The notes: a model not told the origin generated them from the letters alone. 64,000 bases of DNA from Thermothielavioides terrestris NRRL 8126 (GCF_000226115.1 NC_016461.1:3472001-3536000); one strand, 5' to 3'. Counted from the stretch's first letter, positions 11,510 through 21,716 are shown. Translations and numbers: made by a program.

Positions 11510-12646
11510 ATGGCTCCATCCCCAGCCGCGATGAGCGCAGAAGCCAACTCCAAAAAAAAACCTCAACCCAACAAGCCAAAAGGCATCCTCAAAAAGCCCG
11601 CCACCGTCCCACAATCACCGCCCCTCGCAAACCCCTCCAAGCCCAACAACTCCCAACCAGACCCGTCCACAGCAGCCCGCATCCGCCTCCTCCAGAAGCT
11701 GCGCGACACGGAGCTGAAGCCCCCGGTGCCGCTGTCGACCTTCGAGCAGCTGATCGCGCTGCCGCGGCACGCGTCGCCGCCGTACTCGGCCGCGCGCCCG
11801 CACCCGGCCGACGCGGCGCTCTTCCTCGCGCTGCTGCGCGACTTCTCGCCCGCCGAGTACCTCGACCTGGTGGAGGAGCGCAACTGCGTGTCCAAGTGCG
11901 GGTACGCGCTCTGCGGGCGGCCGCGGCGGGCGCTGGAGGGCGCGTACAAGCTCCGCTGGTCCAGCGGCGCGGGTGGAGGAGGAGGAGGTGGTGGTGGTGG
12001 TGGGGGAGGGGGAAGGGGAGGAGGAGGGGTGGGCAAGACGGCGGAGCTGAACAAGTGGTGCTCGGACGCATGCGCGCTGCGGGCGCTGCACCTCAAAGTG
12101 CAGCTGGACCATCCGAGCTACGAGCGCAGTGCGGAGGCGGGCGGGAAGATGGTTGTCAAGCTTGAGTTGAGGGAGGAGGCGGGGCACAAGGAGGAGAAGG
12201 AGAAGGGAGCGGGGACGGAGGACAAGAACTTGAAAGAAGAAGACGAAGAGGCTGTAAAGTCTGCTCCTGCCGCTACTCCTGCTGCTGACGCTGCTGCCGG
12301 TCCTGTGGCGAGCAGAGGGACAGACGAAGACCGAGAGCGGCTTGCGCGGGACATGGCGCAGCTCGAGATAGACAAAGCGAAGCGGGCGCGGCAGAACGCC
12401 TCGGCGCTGGCTGCGGAGCGGGGAGATCCGGCCGCCGGATGGCTCGCTGGCCAGAGCAGGGTTGAGGTCACGATCAAAGAGCAGACCGTGGATGAGCCGG
12501 TGCAGCCCCCCGTCCCGGGCGAGGACGCTCACCTCTACATCGAGGGATACAAGCCCACGTTTGGCGCCTGTGCCACAAAAAGGCACCCTGAAGAGGGTGC
12601 GGACAGCGAGGAGGACGACGACGAGTTTCCTACGATCCGGTTATGA
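11510..12646 (+). CDS. RTR1: RTR1/RPAP2-type RNA polymerase II CTD phosphatase
   Basis: Single exon, 378 aa, starting at ATG 11510 (AGCGATGGC); an in-frame ATG at 11462 would add 16 residues without any family support. Residues about 60-205 carry the RTR1/RPAP2 zinc domain: ERNCVSKCGYALCGRP supplies the first cysteines, and WCSDACALRALHLKVQLD the second cysteine pair with the following helix. In the family this atypical phosphatase removes Ser5 phosphates from the Rpb1 C-terminal domain during early elongation and helps pol II nuclear import. The C-terminus is acidic and ends DEFPTIRL. Odd feature: a run of glycines (about 156-172, with one Arg) sits inside the zinc domain between the two metal-binding halves, encoded by a GGT/GGA repeat at 11971-12030. 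It is a low-complexity loop and should be tolerated if the loop is surface-exposed. Confidence 0.88.
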   Translation: MAPSPAAMSAEANSKKKPQPNKPKGILKKPATVPQSPPLANPSKPNNSQPDPSTAARIRLLQKLRDTELKPPVPLSTFEQLIALPRHASPPYSAARPHPADAALFLALLRDFSPAEYLDLVEERNCVSKCGYALCGRPRRALEGAYKLRWSSGAGGGGGGGGGGGGGGRGGGGVGKTAELNKWCSDACALRALHLKVQLDHPSYERSAEAGGKMVVKLELREEAGHKEEKEKGAGTEDKNLKEEDEEAVKSAPAATPAADAAAGPVASRGTDEDRERLARDMAQLEIDKAKRARQNASALAAERGDPAAGWLAGQSRVEVTIKEQTVDEPVQPPVPGEDAHLYIEGYKPTFGACATKRHPEEGADSEEDDDEFPTIRL

Positions 12647-13158
12647 GCGGCGGCGTCTACGAAGTTTACAGGCAGTTGGCGTTGACTGGAAAACCGGCGG
12701 GTTTGCCTACAATGGACATAAAACGGTCGATACCCGCTTAGACTTGATAGTGAGAGCAGGAATTGACCGAATCTTACCTTGCGCAACTAATGCCCCAGGG
12801 CATTGGGCATTGGCCCCAGGCAGTCACTCACAACTTCAGCTGGACCACATAGGGGGCCCGCCACAGCAACAGCATGCACCGTCCAGGGGACAAGAAATTG
12901 GCGATCAAGCGTCATCCCCGGAATTACCCTAGGGAATCGGCGACACCTTGCCTGGGCAAACGATCTCGATTTCTCCTCGAGAATCTAGCACGCTGCCGTC
13001 ACCACCTCCCAGATAGACGCCGTGTAGCCATGCCCATGAAATGCCAGAACCCGCATCCGAAGTCCGCTTTTGTGCCGTCGTGAGATGGTATGTATGTGTC
13101 TCCCCTCCGCATAAACCCGTCAATATGTCGCAGAAGGACGCGCTTAGGCAGCTCGCGA
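12647..13158. other. Convergent 3' spacer RTR1/eS17
   Basis: This 512-bp region lies between the converging ends of RTR1 and the eS17 gene. It presumably carries both 3' UTRs and polyadenylation sites. No ORF or structured element is evident. Confidence 0.6.
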
Positions 13159-13741
13159 TTAAGCGCGGCCGCCGAACCGCCGGCCGCCGCGCTGCTCGAC
13201 CGGGTTCTGGGTAACGGGGATGACGTTGACGGGGATCGAGTCGAACTGTTAAAACAAACGAGTCAGCCTCCCAGCGAACACACCAAAAGCAGGGTAGCCA
13301 TGGGGCAGGACGTACGCCGAGGTGCTTCAGCAGGTCCTTGGTCTCGGCGTCGACGTCGAGCTGGCCTGCCTCGGAGAAGTCGAGGGCCGACACCTCGGGG
13401 ACGTATTGGTCCTTGCGCTCGCGCTCCTCCTCCTGCAGCTTGAAGGAAATGCCGCGGACGGGGCCGCGCTGGATGCGCTTCATCAGGTGGGTGGTGTAGC
13501 CGGCAATCTAGTGAGCGAAACATCAATTAGTTTGCAACTTCCCAAGGGTCCGGCTCTTCAAGGGATGGTGGGAAACCAGAAAGGCAGAACACACCTTGTT
13601 GCGCAGGCGCTTCGAGGCGATGATGGCGATCTCATCGCACAACCGCTTGTTGGTCTCGAAGTCGAGCGTCAGCTTGGGGTAGTACCGCTCAATGATGACC
13701 TTGGCGGACTTCTTGACGGTCTTGGTGCGAACGCGACCCAT
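13159..13741 (-). CDS. rps17: 40S ribosomal protein S17 (eS17)
   Basis: Three exons: 13741-13595 (49 codons), 13507-13316 (64 codons) and 13245-13159 (28 codons plus stop), giving 141 aa, the usual size for eS17. The introns are 87 nt (GTGTGT...CTAG, possible CTAAT branch) and 70 nt (GTACGT...AACAG), both in phase 0. Family hallmarks are the N-terminus [20 protein letters not shown], the [19 protein letters not shown] junction, [19 protein letters not shown], and a basic Gly/Arg-rich tail. The protein is a structural component of the small ribosomal subunit and should be strongly expressed. A single TTAGGG motif at 13874-13879 lies about 133 bp upstream of the start. Confidence 0.97.
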
Positions 13742-14184
13742 CTTGACGGCTTGCTGGTGCTGGCTGTTGCTGAGCTGATGTTTCGGGACGGAGGGTTTCG
13801 GCAGGAGGGTATCGCAGGACTGGCGGGAAGCGAACTTTTTGGGGGTGCTGCTCTCCAATTGTGGGGTGGTGCGTTAGGGCATGCCAAGAACGGGAATCGT
13901 GTGGCTGGCCGGGACCGCAAAGTGTGGCAGAACTGTGGCTCACGAGTTTCCTTGCGGGAGAAGAAGTGGGGCCTCTCTCTGAAGAAACAAGCCATTGCAT
14001 TGGCACCCAAACGCAGCAAGATTGCAGCCGTCAAGAGCGACGTCTTATTCTACAGACTAAATATTGTACAACAAAGCTCTCGTTAACAGCGGACGAATGC
14101 TTATTTCCGTCCTTAAGCTGCGAGGGTCTCCTCTCGCCTGCACCCAATAACCATGATTCCCCCATACAACCTGACTAGTGGCAA
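13742..14184. other. eS17 promoter / MRP51 3' region
   Basis: This 443-bp spacer lies between two minus-strand genes. It must hold the eS17 promoter and the MRP51 terminator. The only recognisable element is the TTAGGG hexamer (CCCTAA on the gene strand) at 13874-13879. Confidence 0.5.
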
Positions 14185-15582
14185 CTACTCGCCCAACCCG
14201 TAGTCCCGCGCACTCGACATGGCCAGAGGAGCATCGGGGACATCGGCCGCCCTGTACCGCTGCCTGAGCGACTTGGCCGTCTCGGGCTTGTTGCGCTGCT
14301 CGACGCCGCGCTGCGTGCCCAGGCAGGTGGCGTTGCCCAGCAGCTCCTGCGCGACCAGCGTGGCCTCGGGCGACGCGTCGTAGACGTGCAGAATCACGCT
14401 CCCGGACGAGTCCATCTTGGCCATGGTCGGCTGCACCCAGATCTTGGCGCCGCCCTCGATGGCGGGGTCGAGCCTGTCGAAGATCTTGTTGTCCAGGTTG
14501 TTCTTGGTGTTGGTGACCGTGTTGCCCAGCGGCGTGTTGACGATGAAGCCGGCCACGCCGAGCTTCGCCGGCCGGCCCGTGAGCTGCCGCCGCGGCCGGA
14601 CGATCCTCGCCACCACGGACGGGTGCTGCTGCTGGGGCCCGTAGATCGGGTGGTTGTCCAGGTACATGGACGTGCGCAGGTACGAGAGGCCGCCGGAGGG
14701 GTGTGTGATGGGCGGGCCGTGCTCGGCGTACGGGCTCTTCGTCTCGCGGAACTCGAGCCTGGCGCTGTTGTGCGTCGGAAGCCCCATTTCCGAGGCCGAG
14801 GGCGGCTTCAAAGGCGCCAGGTCCAGGAACTGGCCGACCATGTCGTAGAGCGCTTGGTTGTTATAGCGCAGCTTCCGCAGGTAGTCGAGGAGCTGGTCGT
14901 CTGTCACCGAGCTTGGGTCGATGGGGGGCGGCGGCGTCTCCCCCTTGTCCAGCGCCGCGGTGGCTTGAGCGGCGTGCGTCTCGCGGGCGATCTGCTTCCT
15001 GAGGAACTCACGGAAGGCCGGCCGTTTTGGCCTGACCTCCCTGGCCAACCACCTATTGAAGTCGCCCTGCGTCAAGCCGGCCAGCCAGGGCCCCGTGAAC
15101 TTCCAACGCGTGTCAACGGTCTCGGCCCGCTTGTCCGGGGGGATGTCGGTGACGTCGATTTCGTCGTCGAATACAGACTTTTGCGGCAAGCTCAGGCTTT
15201 GGCTGTCTTCGTTCGCTCGACGCACGCTGAGGGGCATGTTCAGCTCTTGGAATTTCTTGAGCGTGATGCCATGATCGGCACCCGAGGTGTAGTCGGTGAT
15301 CTGCTCGACCGTGTCGATGGCCTTGACGCGCAGCATCGGGGTCGACGACTTTGTGGTGGACTTGAGGGGCAGCGGCCTCTTGAGACCCCAGTCACCCTGT
15401 TTTCGCGCGGCCGGCAGCGTGGTGATGACCTGGTGGGTTGGGAAGCGGAGCGTGGCCGTGTCCGAGTGGAAATTCGTCCCCGTCGAGCCGTCGCTGGGCG
15501 GCGGAGGAATTGGAGCCGGCAGCGAGAACATGCGCGAGGTCCGGAGGAGCGCGCCTCCGGGCGACACGCGCCTGGTCGCCAT
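14185..15582 (-). CDS. mrp51: Mitochondrial small-subunit ribosomal protein MRP51 (bS1m)
   Basis: Single exon of 465 aa from ATG 15582 (GGCGACCATGG antisense). The upstream in-frame ATG at 15648 is not supported by the family, whose N-terminus resembles MATRRVSPGGALLRTSRMFS. Other family-like blocks are the FPTHQVITT segment, the GDWGLKRPLPLK block and the KAIDTVEQITDY block. The N-terminus is basic and Ser/Ala-rich, as expected for a mitochondrial targeting peptide. Mrp51 is the fungal bS1m of the mitoribosomal small subunit and acts in initiation on mitochondrial mRNAs. The stop lies 443 bp from the cytosolic eS17 start on the same strand. A double telomere-like box lies about 125 bp upstream of the start. 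Confidence 0.88.
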   Translation of the reverse strand: MATRRVSPGGALLRTSRMFSLPAPIPPPPSDGSTGTNFHSDTATLRFPTHQVITTLPAARKQGDWGLKRPLPLKSTTKSSTPMLRVKAIDTVEQITDYTSGADHGITLKKFQELNMPLSVRRANEDSQSLSLPQKSVFDDEIDVTDIPPDKRAETVDTRWKFTGPWLAGLTQGDFNRWLAREVRPKRPAFREFLRKQIARETHAAQATAALDKGETPPPPIDPSSVTDDQLLDYLRKLRYNNQALYDMVGQFLDLAPLKPPSASEMGLPTHNSARLEFRETKSPYAEHGPPITHPSGGLSYLRTSMYLDNHPIYGPQQQHPSVVARIVRPRRQLTGRPAKLGVAGFIVNTPLGNTVTNTKNNLDNKIFDRLDPAIEGGAKIWVQPTMAKMDSSGSVILHVYDASPEATLVAQELLGNATCLGTQRGVEQRNKPETAKSLRQRYRAADVPDAPLAMSSARDYGLGE

Positions 15583-15706
15583 GGTGACTTCGGTGTTGAC
15601 CGTTCCGCTGTCGCCGTCGGATTGTCGCGGCGAGGCAAGTCGCAGCAAAAATCAATTCGGCCCACTGTCATGGCGGGCGTTGCTATTGACGCCAAGAATC
15701 GGACAT

Positions 15707-15718
15707 AACCCTAACCCT
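15707..15718. promoter_or_regulatory. Telomere-like box AACCCTAACCCT upstream of MRP51
   Basis: A perfect two-unit AACCCT repeat lies 125 bp upstream of the MRP51 start and 80 bp downstream (on the minus strand) of the TGT stop. AACCCTAA is the recognition core of TTAGGG-binding Myb proteins such as Tbf1, which regulates ribosomal protein genes in many ascomycetes. Its role here is inferred from position. Confidence 0.45.
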
Positions 15719-15797
15719 CACACATGTCTTCGGTCTCACACCCCCCAGCACTCAGTCAGCCATAATCCCCGAACCATGGACGTTGCGGTGAACATGT

Positions 15798-17173
15798 CTA
15801 CGTTTCAAGCAAGTCTATGCCAACGCCTTTCAAGGCGTCGACGGCCCACTGCGGGTAACTGGCTCTATCTGGGTATAAGTCCGCAAAGAACCCCTTCACA
15901 AACGCCGGGAATCGGTCCTCCATGATGGCCTCCCTCGCCTGCCGCATCAGATTCAACTGATACCACACATTGTGCAGCGTCAGCAGATGCGCCGACACCG
16001 TCTCCTTGGCCGCGTTGTGGTGCACAAACGCCCTGGTAATGCCCATGGCTCCTTCCTTCTCAGCCGGCCGGCAGCACGGACACCCGCAGCCGTCCTCGAT
16101 CGGCCCAAAGTCGGCCGCGTAGATCTCCCTCTTCATGTTGAGTACGCCGTGCCTCGTGATGGCATTGCCAAAGCGTGCCGTCCGCGTGGGCCACACGCAG
16201 TCGAACATGTCGGCGCCGAGCGCCACGCTGACGATCAGGTCCTCCGGGTAGCCGATGCCCATGATGTAGCGCGGCTTCAGGTCCGGCAGCATCTCGGTGC
16301 AGGCGGCCACGACCTTGCAGAAGTCGGCCTTAGCCTCGCCGCCGCTCAGGCCGCCGATGGCGATGCCCGGCGTGTCGCGCGCCAGCATCTCGCGGCAGCA
16401 CTCGCGGCGCATGTCCAGGTCCAGGCCGCCCTGGATGATGCAGAACAGGTTCTGGCGGTCCGGGTGCTTGTGCGCGGCGATGCAGCGGTCCAGCCAGCGC
16501 ACGCTGCGCTCCATGGCCTCGCGCATGCGCACCGCGTCGGGCGACGTCGTGACCAGCACGTCGTCGAGCTGCATTATGATGTCGGACCCGATCGAGTTCT
16601 GCAGGCTTATCGAGTGCTCAGGCGTCAGCAGCATGGGGCTGCCGTCGTGCGGCGACAGGAAGCGCACGCCCTCCTCGGTGACGTTGGCCAGCTTCAGCAG
16701 GGACACCATCTGGAAACTGGACTGGGCGCGTCAGTCAGTCAAGCACTTCGGAACCTGGCGTCGGGAATGGAAAACGCAGCACATACCCGCCGCTATCTGT
16801 CAGGATATTGTGATTCCATCCCTGCAATTTATGCGCCCCTCCGACGGCGTCCAGCACTTCCTGGCCCGGCTTGAGGCCGAGGTGGTACGTGTTGTTGAGG
16901 CAGAGGCGGCACCCTGTCCCCTCGAGCTGCTCGGGCGTGAGGCCTTTCAGAGATGCCTGGGTGGCAACGGGCATGAAAGTGGGCAAGTTGACGGTGCCGT
17001 GAGGGAGCGTCAGGATCGATGCGCGGGCGCGGGTGGTCTAAGGTCCGGTATGCAACACATTCTTGTTAGTTCAGCGGGGGCAGCACAGAAGGAAAAGTAA
17101 AATGGCTTACCGAACACCGCCCCACCAGCTCGAATGTGAGCGCAGGGGAGGTAAACGTCCTGTTCGAAGCCAT
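15798..17173 (-). CDS. Queuine tRNA-ribosyltransferase catalytic subunit (QTRT1/TGT)
   Basis: Three exons: 17173-17111, 17037-16787 and 16716-15798, giving 410 aa. The introns are 73 nt (GTAAGC...CTTAG, branch CTAAC) and 70 nt (GTATGT...TCCAG), and phases agree. The enzyme exchanges the wobble guanine of tRNA(His, Tyr, Asp, Asn) for queuine. Motifs present: TTRARASILTLPHGTVNLPT with FMPVATQ, the DSGGFQMVSLLKL block across the second junction (catalytic Asp), IQGGLDLDMR, IGGLSGGE, the nucleophile block DCVWPTRTARFGNA, and the zinc site CGCPCC plus HNVWYQLNLM. Length matches eukaryotic QTRT1 (about 400 aa). The non-catalytic partner subunit is not in this window. Budding yeast lacks this enzyme, so its presence says this fungus can use salvaged queuine. 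Confidence 0.95.
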
Positions 17174-18416
17174 CCTTCTGGTCGCCCACATTCTCCGCCT
17201 GACGCGCGAGGAAATGTTGTGTATGATGAGGAAAGGCCTTGTTGGAGGCAGTCGAGCGTTGGTCCAGAATCTGGCCGCCAAGCCGAATTTCTAGGAGGGT
17301 GGGTCCGCCTTGCCTGCCGAAGCCCCGACAGCGGCGCCGTGGCCGAGACCACAAAGCCGAGCCCCACTCAATGCCGGCCGCCGCCAACCTCAACCCGGAA
17401 GCCGAGCTCCGGGGACTTTGCAACGGGAGCGGAACAGACGCTACGCTCCTCTATCCGGTGGGAATAAACATCGTTTCCTTGAAAATGTCTTGGGGTGGTT
17501 AAGAAAGGAACTCCATCAAGAAGCGACAGTGCGAACTGGCCTGCTCCTGCTGCTCTTTCCTGGAAGGAAACCGGAACCGTATTCGGCCCGGCCTAGTTGG
17601 GACGGAAAGGCAGTCGACACAGTGCGCTACGTGGGGATATAGGTTCAATATTTGGATCCCGCAAGCAACTTTTCGTGGATGGCGCAGTGGTGGGTGGTTG
17701 ACGCCTGCGGTTATCTCAAATCTATACCTGAGAGTCCCTAATCCCTCGCGGGTAGCTTTACCCAAATCAGCCATCTACCCTGACAACCCCTCGTTCGAGT
17801 CGAGTTCGGGTTTGCCTCCATAACATTTTTTTTCTTTTCCTTTTTTTCTTTTTCTTTTTTTTTTTCTTGCAGTTTCGCTTTTCCCTTTGCACGGTAACCG
17901 ATGAAACTCTTCATCTGCCGACAGGTTCATCTCCTCTATCTTTTAGCTACATCACAACTACTGTTGGCCTTGACCTGACTTACGGACTAGTAAGTGGGGA
18001 AGGGTTTAAGGAAGTTGCTTGCCGAAGAAACCATTGTCTTGGCTGAATCTGTAGCAGCAATACAGTGTCAGCATGGGGTAGTAGCAACCGGAGCGGAGCG
18101 GACGCACCGGGGAGGATAGGTCATCCACCTTGTGACGGCGTCCAAGAGGCGGCGGTAGAGCATCAATCCGGATTTCGGCGCAATACGGATTAAAGCCACC
18201 CTTCACCGCGTCAGTTCTTCGGAGCCTTGATCAATTAAGAAAGGGTGGCACCATCTTGGCAGCCTCTACGATTCTCGAAGCCACACACATACCACATAGC
18301 AGCGCCTGTCAACGTCCAGGACATGAGCACCAAGAATGCAAAATGTCGCATCGTGAGAGCGCCATCGTTCTCTCCCGTCTGTTTGGCAAACCTGGAATAC
18401 AATCCACCGCCGAAAG
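17174..18416. other. Spacer with pyrimidine tract
   Basis: This 1.24-kb divergent spacer contains only short open frames. A nearly pure T/C tract at 17826-17868 is followed by GCAG (17869-17872), which could be either a CT-rich fungal promoter element for the plus-strand gene or the 3' end of a leader intron. Nothing else is recognisable. Confidence 0.5.
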
Positions 18417-19468
18417 ATGGTGGCTCGCTTTCTGGCTTCGCTGATTCTTGCGCAAAGCACCGCAAGCCTTCTCGAAGAATTCGTCGATGTTGTCGCAAAT
18501 GTTGAGCCCGCGTCCCCCCGAACGCTTTCGTTGGGGCTCTTAATGAAGCAGTCACCAGCAGTGACGGCGATGGCATCGACGCCTTCTTCACTGCGGACGA
18601 CGTTGTCAGCTCCTGTTACTCGTCAGGTGTGCTCGCGCCCACGGCTGCGGCCATCGATGCGGGCAGGTGCCTCTGTTGTAACAGCGTGCTGCCCATTTCC
18701 TGTGTCTACTCGAGCTGCGCGTCCTACATCGCCAACGGATTGCCCGACGCTAGGACTGCCTTTCGAGGTACGCTGGCTCACTGGCCCGTGGAGCGAGCTC
18801 CGGTCTGACCTTGACATAAGCCGTTTCTCATCTCTACCGAGCATGCAGGGTGGCGGGGCATGGCGTGTGTACTGCGACCGGGCTAGGCACGTCTCCGACG
18901 CGGACCTCGACTCGGCTTGTGACCACCACCACCGCCCCGGCGGCGTGCACATCTGTGGTGGACGTCTATATGTCGAGTGAGTTTCAATTCGAGACTACCG
19001 GCCCAAGCGACGTGGCGTCGTGCTTCTGGTGAGTCTTCGTCTCAGGGGCGCTGTTTTTCCTCGAAATTAACCCACCAGAAGCCGCGAACAGTCCGGCAAC
19101 TACAACACGGCCTTCGATGACTATCCCAGAACCAGTGCTTCATTCTTGAAAATCGCCGGTCTGACAGGGTACTCGGTGATCTCGCGCCTTGCAATGCTGT
19201 GCGAATCTGACTTCCAGAGCACGAGCGCCGATGCCCTGGTATTCACCACTGTAACGGGTGGCAGCGCCAGCGGCACCGGCAGTGGGCTCACGCTGCCGTC
19301 GTCGACTCGTCTTCGATGACGAGCCAAACTACAGCCCCGGCTGCTGCCAGCACCGACACCACTTCCTCATCGAGCGTTTTGGGAACTCTGGGGATGGCTG
19401 TGCCCGGGTTGTGGGCCTGGATGGCCAACCTGGCGCCTTTCGTCCTCTCCTTTTTCGTCCTAAATTAA
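18417..19468 (+). pseudogene. Secreted Ser/Thr- and Cys-rich surface protein, apparently broken by two frameshifts
   Basis: The locus starts at ATG 18417 with a hydrophobic leader (MVARFLASLILAQSTA). The gene reads in three exons whose splice phases agree: up to 18767, 18842-19028 and 19082-19468. The introns are 74 nt (GTACGC...CGAG) and 53 nt (GTGAGT...GAAG). Exon 1 carries Cys pairs (GRCLCCNSVLPISCVYSSCA). Exon 2 has a Thr-rich linker and a second Cys segment (TAPAACTSVVDVYMSSEF). Exon 3 ends with a Ser/Thr-rich stalk and a hydrophobic tail (VLGTLGMAVPGLWAWMANLA), which looks like a GPI-attachment or membrane tail. Two breaks prevent translation: the frame is lost at the C6 run near 18512-18517, consistent with one missing base, and again near 19295-19315 before the tail. 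Either this is a recent pseudogene or there are two assembly errors. No named family is recognised. Confidence 0.55.
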
Positions 19469-19806
19469 TATAAAAGTTGGCCCAACGTCTGTGTCGACGT
19501 GCACCGATAATGGGGTAGCCGGACATTTGGTGGGTTCTCATAGGAAATTATGCGCCGTCAATTACACAACACACGCTTAAGGTATTAGCTAATGCACTTT
19601 TTCAGCGCCTGTCTCTGGCTATATCCCAGCCACTGCCCAATGCGAGGAGACGATATCCGTTGTGCCGATGTTTTTCTGAATTCATCTGTCCTCAAACATC
19701 CAACTCTACTTCTGTGATAACTAGCATTGTCAGGAATGTGAGGCCAGGGGTAATGATGAGGTCCTCCTCAACTTCCGGACCCAGGTGGAGAGGGATGGCC
19801 GTCTTT

Positions 19807-20979
19807 TTATTCGGCGTTGAGTAGGTGCTCTGGTGCTGGTTTAAACCTTGTCGTGCCGGCCCATGTTTCCTTCAACCACTGATTCCACAACCTTCTCCCT
19901 TCGTCGCCTTTCCTCCATCCGTCCGGCAGCCAGTCCCGCATGTCGGGTGGCCGCGAGTTCCAGAACCACTCGATGGGTGATTCAGGCAGCGGCTCGGAAT
20001 CGCAAGGAGGCCTCAAGCCCAAGAGAGGAAAGACAGTGACGAAGTTGAAGTCGATGACCCTGATTGAGAAATCTGGGGCAGAGAAATCCTTCCCGGAGCA
20101 AATGATGTTTCGTGGTGCAATGTCATCGTGCATGACTCCAGCGAAGCGTATCTCGAGTGCTGCTTCCATCGACAGTGCAATGACGCGGAGCCGTTCTTGC
20201 GGCGTGTAGTGCTTGGGATCGAGGGCATTCAATGGCACGCCCTTCACCAGTTCCATCAGGGTGAAACCAACGGGTCTGCGAACATCCTTAAGGGGGAGCC
20301 AGAGCAGCCAGGATCCGTAGAACTTGGGAATCAAGCTGCCACCAAGCTTCCCATCCAGCTGGGAGTACGCGGCGGATTCGAGAGTAAAATCGCTTTCAGC
20401 TCTCAGAATAACGTTGTTCGGCATATAAGGAAAATCGTCATCGGCGAAGGGATAGTAGAGTGGATCGTAGACCTTCGCCACCAGGACGTCGTTTGTGCCA
20501 TGCCGAGCGCAAGTGATAACCTGGGAACCGCGGCCACGGCCGCCGCCATCTCCAACAGTGAGTTCCTCAAGAACTTCGAAAGATGCCGTCTCCCCAAGCT
20601 CCGTACACGGCAGCGGATATGAGGCGGTGGCAAGGCAATAGTCAGTTAAGGTTGTGGAGTGAAGAAACTCGCGGCTCACGCAGCGGTGTTTGTCGAGGAA
20701 CTCGAGGAATGGGCCGGTTGGAACCTTGGCATAACGACCAAGAAAGGGTGGCGGCGCTTGGACGCGGCTGGCAGTAAATTGAAAGCCTTTCCTGTAGGGC
20801 ACTGATGGTTTCTCAGGTTCGACGGGAGGGGACCAGCGAGGCCGTGGCCGCGACATGAGAAACCGTGAACCCGGCGCTTCAAGGAGGGAAGGAAGCGAAG
20901 GGGCAATCGGGGGGCGAAGTTTCTGCACGACAGGCGATACTGATATCGTGCGCCGGGAGACAGGACCAAGGATCGCCAT
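19807..20979 (-). CDS. Orphan protein-kinase-like fold protein
   Basis: Single exon of 390 aa; ATG 20979 is the first start and Met42 is an alternative. The C-terminal two thirds resemble the fungal kinase-like/phosphotransferase superfamily. The lysine-bearing strand is probably VLVAKVYDP. ALEIRFAGVMHDDIAPRNII is the catalytic loop (HxDxxxxN, about residues 284-292). IRVIDFN (about 307-313) occupies the DFG position with Asn in place of Gly. FTLMELVKGVPLNALDP matches the hinge region. Such genes are numerous and poorly characterised in filamentous fungi, often in variable loci. Substrate unknown. The retained Asp residues make enzymatic activity possible. It lies tail to tail with the broken surface-protein gene, 338 bp away. 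Confidence 0.7.
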   Translation of the reverse strand: MAILGPVSRRTISVSPVVQKLRPPIAPSLPSLLEAPGSRFLMSRPRPRWSPPVEPEKPSVPYRKGFQFTASRVQAPPPFLGRYAKVPTGPFLEFLDKHRCVSREFLHSTTLTDYCLATASYPLPCTELGETASFEVLEELTVGDGGGRGRGSQVITCARHGTNDVLVAKVYDPLYYPFADDDFPYMPNNVILRAESDFTLESAAYSQLDGKLGGSLIPKFYGSWLLWLPLKDVRRPVGFTLMELVKGVPLNALDPKHYTPQERLRVIALSMEAALEIRFAGVMHDDIAPRNIICSGKDFSAPDFSIRVIDFNFVTVFPLLGLRPPCDSEPLPESPIEWFWNSRPPDMRDWLPDGWRKGDEGRRLWNQWLKETWAGTTRFKPAPEHLLNAE

Positions 20980-21716
20980 CGAGAGAGATGGCCGCGTCGC
21001 CGTGGGGCTGTGGGATCGGTTGCGCGCAAGATTTGGTTCTGCGAATCAATTGGTGGTACGGGTACATTCAACGATCATTCCAAAGTTCGAGGCTCTCAGA
21101 TTGCACGTGACCCAAATACACAGTTCGGCATGCTTCCAGGTTGTTGACAATTCTGGTGTGCCAACCCAGCAAGAGCATACCTTAAAGGTACCTCAGGTAT
21201 GTTGGGAAGACACATCGGCCACCCAACATCCTGATGTATCCGTCACGAGGAAGTGGTTGAGCTGACCGAACAGGGGCGAGGGGCGAGTGGGCGGGTCCGG
21301 TCAATCAACCATAACCTCATCCGTCACCCCCCGGAGCCCCGACCCCCTGGACAAAGGCGGGGTCCCTTCCAACTGTCTTGTGTTGTAGTTGGCCGGTCAG
21401 GTATCTGGTCCACCTTCCTGTGTGTCTCCAAAACGGAGGCCGGTTTCCGTTTTGGGGACACGACAACAACAATCGAACCGACCAACTTATCCATCTCGGC
21501 ACCCCGCCACGGTTCAAAGTCCTCCCGTTCCAGGACCGCAAACCCTTCTTCTCCTTTTTTCCTCCTTTCCTTTCCTTTTTCTCTTGTCTTTTTTTGTTTC
21601 AATTTTTGCTATTTTGTTTCTCTCTGCTTATCCCGCCCCCCCTGCCCCACCACCTCCCCAACCTCCTTCTCTTTTTGTCCCTCTTTCTCCCTCTCTGTCC
21701 CGCTCTCTCTGTTCTG
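20980..21716. other. Spacer ending in a long pyrimidine-rich tract
   Basis: This 737-bp stretch lies upstream of the kinase-like gene. From about 21541 to 21715 it is almost entirely C and T, running directly into the first miniature transposon. Overlapping open frames here are Ser/Phe/Pro-rich products of that tract and are not credible genes. Confidence 0.6.

Noticed and set aside
14386..15708. 440-codon open frame on the plus strand
   Set aside because: Antisense of MRP51; Arg/Gly/Val-rich with no recognisable domain.
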